Source: Acidobacteriota bacterium
GTDB taxonomy: Bacteria > Acidobacteriota > UBA6911 > RPQK01
NCBI GenBank assembly: GCA_003819755.1
Contig: RPQK01000248.1
Location: 1-9,407 of the forward strand
Length of the DNA stretch: 9,407 nucleotides
Direction: 5' to 3'
The position numbers and the translations under genes were made by a program. Shown here one piece after another: positions 6,181-9,407 of the stretch. Every line of letters starts with the position of its first letter. Within the stretch, counting starts at the first letter, position 1. The notes under the pieces were generated by a model, which did no database searches, had not been told where the DNA came from, and saw nothing but the letters and a program-made list of their open reading frames with translations.

Positions 6181-6990
6181 ATGATTCGAAAGGCCGCAGT
6201 GGCCGGTTCGTTTTACCCGGGCGATCAAGAGGGTCTCATCGATTTCTTTGCGAACATCGGACTCTCGGCAGCTGAGACTCGCCTCAAAGCCAGGGCCGTT
6301 GTCGTCCCACATGCCGGTTATCCCTATTCCGGCCGGCTGGCAGGTCAGGTCTATTCGACAGTCGAACTTCCGCGCCTTTTCGTGATTCTATGCCCGAATC
6401 ATACTGGCCTGGGAGCCCCGCTGGGGATCATGTCGGAAGGCGCGTGGGAGACACCGCTCGGCCAAGCGGCTATTGACCCGGATCTGGCCACGGCCATGAA
6501 GGAGCGCTATCAGCTGCTCGAAGAAAGCCCGCAAGCGCACCGCAACGAACACTCTCTTGAAGTACAGCTGCCCTTTCTGCAGCACCTCCTCGGGAATGAC
6601 TTCCGCTTCGTCCCGGTCTGTATCGGCCGAGGCAGTTACAATCCGCTCTTGTCCTTCGGCATCGCGCTTGGGGAAACCCTTCGCGACTGGCCCGAACCGG
6701 TCCTCGTAATCAGCAGTTCGGACATGAATCACTTCGAATCAGCCGATACGACCCTCCGCAAGGACGATATGGCGATCGGCAGGATACTGGAACTGGACAG
6801 TCAAGGCTTGTACGAAGTGGTCACCCGGGAAGGAATCACGATGTGCGGTTATGGTCCGACCATCGTCGCCCTCGAAGCCTCAATCGTACTGGGGGCGACG
6901 AAGGGAGTACTGATCGGCCACACTCATTCCGGGGTTGTCACGGGCGACAACCTGCGCGTAGTGGGGTATGCTGGTATCGCGCTTTGCTGA
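6181..6990 (+). CDS. amrB: Memo-family protein (AmmeMemoRadiSam system protein B)
   Basis: Homolog of human MEMO1 and of the B component of the bacterial/archaeal AmmeMemoRadiSam set; the fold is related to non-haem iron dioxygenases, and the bacterial role is not settled. The 269-residue product opens with the family start M-I-R-K-A-A-V-A-G-S-F-Y-P. Putative metal-site residues are in place: H44 in P-H-A-G, H74 in P-N-H-T-G, D181 and H184 in S-S-D-M-N-H, and C222 in M-C-G-Y-G-P; E-H-S-L-E-V-Q-L-P (123-131) and the C-terminal V-G-Y-A-G-I-A are also typical. The start at 6181 is chosen from this N-terminus; the frame is open much further upstream only as antisense to the cyclophilin gene. The A (AMMECR1) and radical SAM partners are not in the window. 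Its 3' end overlaps ruvC antisense by 53 bp. Confidence 0.93.
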   Translation: MIRKAAVAGSFYPGDQEGLIDFFANIGLSAAETRLKARAVVVPHAGYPYSGRLAGQVYSTVELPRLFVILCPNHTGLGAPLGIMSEGAWETPLGQAAIDPDLATAMKERYQLLEESPQAHRNEHSLEVQLPFLQHLLGNDFRFVPVCIGRGSYNPLLSFGIALGETLRDWPEPVLVISSSDMNHFESADTTLRKDDMAIGRILELDSQGLYEVVTREGITMCGYGPTIVALEASIVLGATKGVLIGHTHSGVVTGDNLRVVGYAGIALC

Positions 6991-7444
6991 AGGCGTGACA
7001 AAGCGCCATTGCCAGAGCGTCCGACGCATCAAGAGGTTGTGGTTTCTCCTTCAGATTCAGCAACTTGCTTACCATCAACTGCACCTGTTTCTTATCCGCC
7101 TTCCCGTAGCCGACAACAGCCTTTTTGATCTGCAGGGCGGAGTATTCTGCGAGGGGGACACCTGCCTGAGCAGCGGCCAGAATGACAATGCCGCGCGTCT
7201 GGCCGAGCAGAAGTGCGCTCTGAACGTTCGCATGATGGAAGATCTGCTCGACGACTACCGCCTCAGGCACGTGACGCGAAAGGAGCTCCTGTAATCCGTG
7301 GTGGATCAGCCTCAGCCGCTCCGGGAAAATGACGTCCGGAGGACGGATGGCGCCGTACTCGAGGCACCGGCACCGATTCCCCTCAAGAGAAATGACCCCG
7401 TAGCCGGTCGTTCGGCTTCCAGGATCGATTCCTACGATAATCAT
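6938..7444 (-). CDS. ruvC: Crossover junction endodeoxyribonuclease RuvC
   Basis: Holliday junction resolvase of the RuvABC recombination-repair system, cytosolic and magnesium dependent. The 168 residues show the RNase H-like fold start M-I-I-V-G-I-D-P-G-S, with catalytic D7, E66 (V-V-V-E-Q), D139 and D142 (L-D-A-S-D-A-L-A); these match the four acidic residues of the E. coli enzyme within one position. A-L-Q-I-K-K-A-V-V-G-Y-G-K-A (103-116) is the usual DNA-contact region. It follows yebC on the same strand, a conserved bacterial order, but ruvA and ruvB are absent from the window. The last ~17 codons are antisense to the conserved end of amrB, so the RuvC tail is the part that has probably been extended. 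No Shine-Dalgarno site precedes the ATG. Confidence 0.96.
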   Translation of the reverse strand: MIIVGIDPGSRTTGYGVISLEGNRCRCLEYGAIRPPDVIFPERLRLIHHGLQELLSRHVPEAVVVEQIFHHANVQSALLLGQTRGIVILAAAQAGVPLAEYSALQIKKAVVGYGKADKKQVQLMVSKLLNLKEKPQPLDASDALAMALCHAFSKARYQHTPLRAGCRP

Positions 7445-7451
7445 GCGGGGG

Positions 7452-7457
7452 ATAATA
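7452..7457 (-). promoter_or_regulatory. Possible -10 box giving a leaderless ruvC mRNA
   Basis: Minus-strand TATTAT ends seven bases before the ruvC ATG (7444), so transcription would begin at or next to the start codon. No Shine-Dalgarno site competes and no good -35 is seen. ruvC may instead, or also, be read from the yebC promoter. Confidence 0.35.
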
Positions 7458-7484
7458 ACGGAGGGTGCTGACAGGATGAACGAT

Positions 7485-7590
7485 GGGGTTCGGCGTTCGG
7501 GGTTCGGGGTTCGGGGTTCAAGGTTCCAGGTTTCGTGTTTAGAACTCTTAACGTTGAACCCCGAACCCAGAACCCAGAACCCTGAACCCT
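7485..7590. repeat. Element D: heptamer-repeat hairpin between yebC and ruvC
   Basis: Five head-to-tail GGGGTTC-type heptamers (7485-7519) and a degenerating continuation are mirrored by five GAACCC-type heptamers at 7556-7590, each exactly 7 bp apart. Arms 7485-7525 and 7550-7590 pair at 35 of 41 positions. The outermost base is the last base of the yebC stop codon (7592-7590). Because ruvC lies downstream in the same direction, the hairpin would sit inside a yebC-ruvC transcript and could lower or process it. Confidence 0.85.
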
Positions 7591-8342
7591 TAGCCGTTGG
7601 CTATTGCTTCCATCTCGGCTTCGTCTATGTCGAAGTTGGCGTAGACATTCTGGACGTCTTCGTTGTCTTCGAGGACTTCCATGAGCTTGATCATCTGCTC
7701 GGCCTTCTTGCCTTCAAGATGGACTCCGTTTGAAGGCACCATCGTCAATTCTGCAGAGTCGGGCTCGATTCCCGCAGACGTGAGCGCGTTCTTAACCGCC
7801 TCGAAAGTCTCAAAGGAGGTATAAACGGAGAAACTCGACTCTTCGGCTTTCAAGTCGTCGCCCCCCGCCTCGAGCACGATCTCCATCAGCTTGTCCTCGT
7901 CGGCCTTCTCTTTGCTGACGACGAGGTAGCCTTTGCGCTCGAAGATCCACCCGACGGCCCCTGTTTCTGCAAGGTTGCCGCCGTGTTTCGAGAAGAGGTG
8001 ACGGATCTCCGCGACGGTTCGGTTCTTGTTGTCGGTCAATGTCTCGACCATGACCGCGGCGCCGCCCGGGCCATACCCTTCATAGGTGACCGACTCGTAG
8101 GCCTGACCGGGGAGCTCCCCGGTGCCTTTCATGATCGCGCGCTTGATGTTGTCAAGCGGCATGTTGACCGCTTTCGCAGCAGCCACCGCCGTTCGCAGCC
8201 TGGGATTCGAATCAACATCCCCGCCGCCAATCCGCGCCGCCACGCTCATTTCCTTGATGAGCTTGGTGAAGACTTTCCCGCGCTTGGAGTCGGCCGCTGC
8301 CTTCTTATGTTTAATTGAATGCCATTTTGAATGACCTGACAT
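7590..8342 (-). CDS. yebC: YebC/PmpR-family regulatory protein
   Basis: Member of the widely conserved YebC family, described in different bacteria as a DNA-binding transcription regulator (PmpR type) and, more recently, as a factor acting in translation; the sequence alone does not decide. The 250-residue product begins with the family signature M-S-G-H-S-K-W-H-S-I-K-H-K-K and continues with D-S-K-R-G-K-V-F, N-M-P-L-D-N-I-K-R-A-I (about 54-64) and Y-E-G-Y-G-P-G-G (about 82-89). The frame is open to 8486, but the conserved N-terminus and a GGGAG eight bases upstream fix the start at 8342. Its promoter core TGNTAGAAT lies at 8392-8384. The next gene on the strand is ruvC, the common neighbour, across the hairpin at 7485-7590. 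Confidence 0.96.
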   Translation of the reverse strand: MSGHSKWHSIKHKKAAADSKRGKVFTKLIKEMSVAARIGGGDVDSNPRLRTAVAAAKAVNMPLDNIKRAIMKGTGELPGQAYESVTYEGYGPGGAAVMVETLTDNKNRTVAEIRHLFSKHGGNLAETGAVGWIFERKGYLVVSKEKADEDKLMEIVLEAGGDDLKAEESSFSVYTSFETFEAVKNALTSAGIEPDSAELTMVPSNGVHLEGKKAEQMIKLMEVLEDNEDVQNVYANFDIDEAEMEAIANG

Positions 8343-8350
8343 AACAGGCT

Positions 8351-8355
8351 CTCCC
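8351..8355 (-). promoter_or_regulatory. yebC ribosome binding site that decides the start
   Basis: Minus-strand GGGAG stands eight bases before the ATG at 8342. This, with the conserved M-S-G-H-S-K-W-H start, excludes the longer open frame reaching 8486, which would run through the promoter. Confidence 0.65.
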
Positions 8356-8383
8356 GTATCGATAAAAGTCCGGTAACGAAGGT

Positions 8384-8392
8384 ATTCTAGCA
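8384..8392 (-). promoter_or_regulatory. Extended -10 promoter of yebC
   Basis: Minus strand TG (8392-8391), one base, TAGAAT (8389-8384). Transcription would start near 8377, giving a leader of about 35 bases that contains the GGGAG site. The -35 region shows no good match. It is the third copy of the same TGNTAGAAT core in the window. Confidence 0.6.
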
Positions 8393-8438
8393 CGCTGCCC
8401 GCGCGCTCTTCTTCAAAAATTGCAGACGAGAGCTGTAT

Positions 8439-8444
8439 TACAAT
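8439..8444 (+). promoter_or_regulatory. Possible -10 box of truA
   Basis: TACAAT (5 of 6 to consensus) lies 28 bases before the truA ATG at 8473, with a plausible start of transcription near 8451. No good -35 is seen. It points away from the yebC promoter, whose -10 is about 50 bp to the left, so the two genes diverge from a shared 130-bp region. Confidence 0.35.
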
Positions 8445-8472
8445 CTGCTGCTGGTGAGTGGGGCGCCCGGCC

Positions 8473-9210
8473 ATGACCAAGTACAAACTGACTATCCAAT
8501 ACGTGGGCAGACGTTACGCGGGATGGCAGATTCAGCGTGACAAGAAGACCGTTCAGGCGAGTCTGCGCGACGCAGTGGAACGGCTGACGGGTGAGTTGGT
8601 TTCCGTCGTCGGGGCGGGAAGGACCGATTCCGGCGTGCATGCGCTCGGCCAAGTGGCCCACATCCGACTGGAGAAGGAGATGCAGGCGACGAGGCTGCAC
8701 CGAGCCCTGAACGGAATCCTGCCAGCCGACATCCGAATCGTTTCGGTCCGGGCGGTTGCCCCCGACTTTCATGCCCAGAAGCACGCCGTCAGAAAAAGGT
8801 ACGTCTACCGAATCTTCAATGGCCCTGTTCTTTCTCCGTTCCTATGCGGCCTCGTTTGCCACGTGATTCCTCCGCTGGACCTGGAGGCGATGTCGGCGGC
8901 CGCCCAGTTAATAATCGGCAGACACGATTTTCGCGGTTTTGCGGCGGCCGCTTCCACGGTGCGGGATCATCACCGACAAGTCCTATCCTCGCGCCTCGTC
9001 CGACGAGGACGGCACATTCGTTACGTGATCGAGGCGGACGGCTTCCTGCATCACATGGTTCGAAACATAATGGGAACGTTGCTCCAGGTCGGCCGGGGCA
9101 AGCGGAGCCCATCAGACATGCTCCGTATTCTGGAATCCCGCGATCGCAGAAACGCCGGCCCGACCGCCCGACCGGAGGGGCTGTATCTGGTGAAGGTGTG
9201 GTACCGCTGA
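8473..9210 (+). CDS. truA: tRNA pseudouridine(38-40) synthase TruA
   Basis: Converts uridines 38-40 in the anticodon stem-loop of many tRNAs to pseudouridine, without cofactor, in the cytosol. The 245-residue product has the usual start M-T-K-Y-K-L-T-I-Q-Y-V-G-R-R-Y-A-G-W-Q, the catalytic motif G-R-T-D-S-G-V-H-A with D52 as nucleophile, K-R-Y-V-Y-R-I-F-N-G (about 110-119), and the C-terminal F-L-H-H-M-V-R-N-I-M-G-T-L. The frame is also open from a GTG at 8458, giving five extra residues; the ATG fits the family better, though its only Shine-Dalgarno-like stretch (GGTGAG, 8453-8458) is 14 bases away. The stop TGA lies in the first unit of the tandem repeat at 9205-9303. Confidence 0.95.
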   Translation: MTKYKLTIQYVGRRYAGWQIQRDKKTVQASLRDAVERLTGELVSVVGAGRTDSGVHALGQVAHIRLEKEMQATRLHRALNGILPADIRIVSVRAVAPDFHAQKHAVRKRYVYRIFNGPVLSPFLCGLVCHVIPPLDLEAMSAAAQLIIGRHDFRGFAAAASTVRDHHRQVLSSRLVRRGRHIRYVIEADGFLHHMVRNIMGTLLQVGRGKRSPSDMLRILESRDRRNAGPTARPEGLYLVKVWYR

Positions 9211-9303
9211 CGGCTGACCAGCTGACGGCTGACAGCTGACAGCTGACCAGCTGACCGCTGATCGCGACAGGTTGACCGCTGACCGCTGACAGCTGACCGC
9301 TGA
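9205..9303. repeat. Element E: tandem GCTGAC heptamer array after truA
   Basis: Thirteen copies of GCTGAC or a one-base variant start at 9206, 9213, 9221, 9228, 9235, 9242, 9250, 9257, 9271, 9278, 9285, 9292 and 9299, so the spacing is 7 bp with occasional 8 and one 14. Unlike the other elements there is no mirrored arm; only the CAGCTG centres are self-complementary. The first unit contains the truA stop codon. No protein is evident in 9211-9407. Confidence 0.88.
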
Positions 9304-9346
9304 GAAGGTGTGAAAAAATCAAGCGTGTCGACGGGCTTTTATCGTG

Positions 9347-9407
9347 GCCGGACTCTCCAGAGTCCGGCGCGTACATCGTGCAACCAGCCATCATCCACGC
9401 GCCGGAC
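9347..9407. repeat. Short hairpin and inverted repeat running off the right edge
   Basis: GCCGGACTCT (9347-9356) pairs perfectly with AGAGTCCGGC (9359-9368), a 10-base stem. GTCCGGCGCG (9362-9371) is also the exact complement of CGCGCCGGAC at 9398-9407, the last bases of the window, so a second, alternative pairing probably extends beyond it. Together with the array at 9205-9303 this 197-bp end region has structure but no gene that I can support. Confidence 0.6.

Noticed and set aside
7485..7590. CRISPR array
   Set aside because: Units are 7 bp without unique spacers and occur in two mirrored arms; the same holds for the array at 9205-9303.
8343..8486. A 48-residue N-terminal extension of YebC
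   Set aside because: The conserved M-S-G-H-S-K-W-H start with GGGAG upstream sits at 8342, and the extension would cover the promoter and overlap the truA start.
8816..9394. A 192-residue open frame on the minus strand with repeated S-G-Q-L-S-A-V-like peptides
   Set aside because: The peptide repeats are just the translation of the GCTGAC array, and the rest is antisense to truA; no ribosome site or family resemblance.

Overview
The window (9,407 bp) is an ordinary-looking bacterial chromosome segment, GC-rich by eye, with ten complete housekeeping-type genes plus a 5'-truncated aroA at the left edge. There are no mobile elements, RNA genes or CRISPR arrays. The gene set (shikimate enzymes, an MltD-like LysM lytic transglycosylase, HtpX, GrpE, a Tat-targeted aldo/keto reductase, a lipoprotein cyclophilin, a Memo-family protein, RuvC, YebC, TruA), the recurring TGNTAGAAT promoter core and the repeat-filled gene ends suggest an uncultured Acidobacteriota-like organism. 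That assignment is inference from general impression, not from a search.

Layout. 1-2738 (+): aroA (partial) and aroK overlap by 7 bp, followed after 21 bp by a secreted LysM lytic transglycosylase with a strong AGGAGG. 2736-2926: a long hairpin, then a dyad and a promoter. 2927-4339 (+): htpX and grpE, stop and start codons directly abutting, a proteostasis pair. 4330-4437: a 108-bp almost perfect palindrome between convergent grpE and the reductase. 5390-4443 (-): aldo/keto reductase. 5430-5508: a second hairpin related to the first. 6155-5517 (-) and 6181-6990 (+): lipoprotein cyclophilin and amrB (Memo), divergent from a 25-bp spacer with overlapping -10 boxes. 7444-6938 (-): ruvC, overlapping the amrB 3' end antisense by 53 bp. 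7485-7590: a heptamer-repeat hairpin between yebC and ruvC. 8342-7590 (-): yebC, divergent from truA (8473-9210, +). 9205-9303: a tandem heptamer array starting on the truA stop codon. 9347-9407: a short hairpin and an inverted repeat running off the window.

The most striking signal is not a gene. Five separate gene ends (LysM transglycosylase, grpE/reductase, cyclophilin, yebC, truA) are each followed within 0-8 bp by a block of short tandem units (7, 9 or 10 bp). Four of the five blocks fold back as two matching arms. The unit sequence differs between loci, but position and architecture are constant. Two of the blocks share one 9-bp skeleton. These look like a class of gene-end structures that may act as terminators or 3'-end stabilisers and that diversify by slippage and template switching. 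A second theme is compact transcription starts: three TGNTAGAAT extended -10 boxes and several -10 boxes placed so close to the start codon that mRNAs would be leaderless or nearly so.
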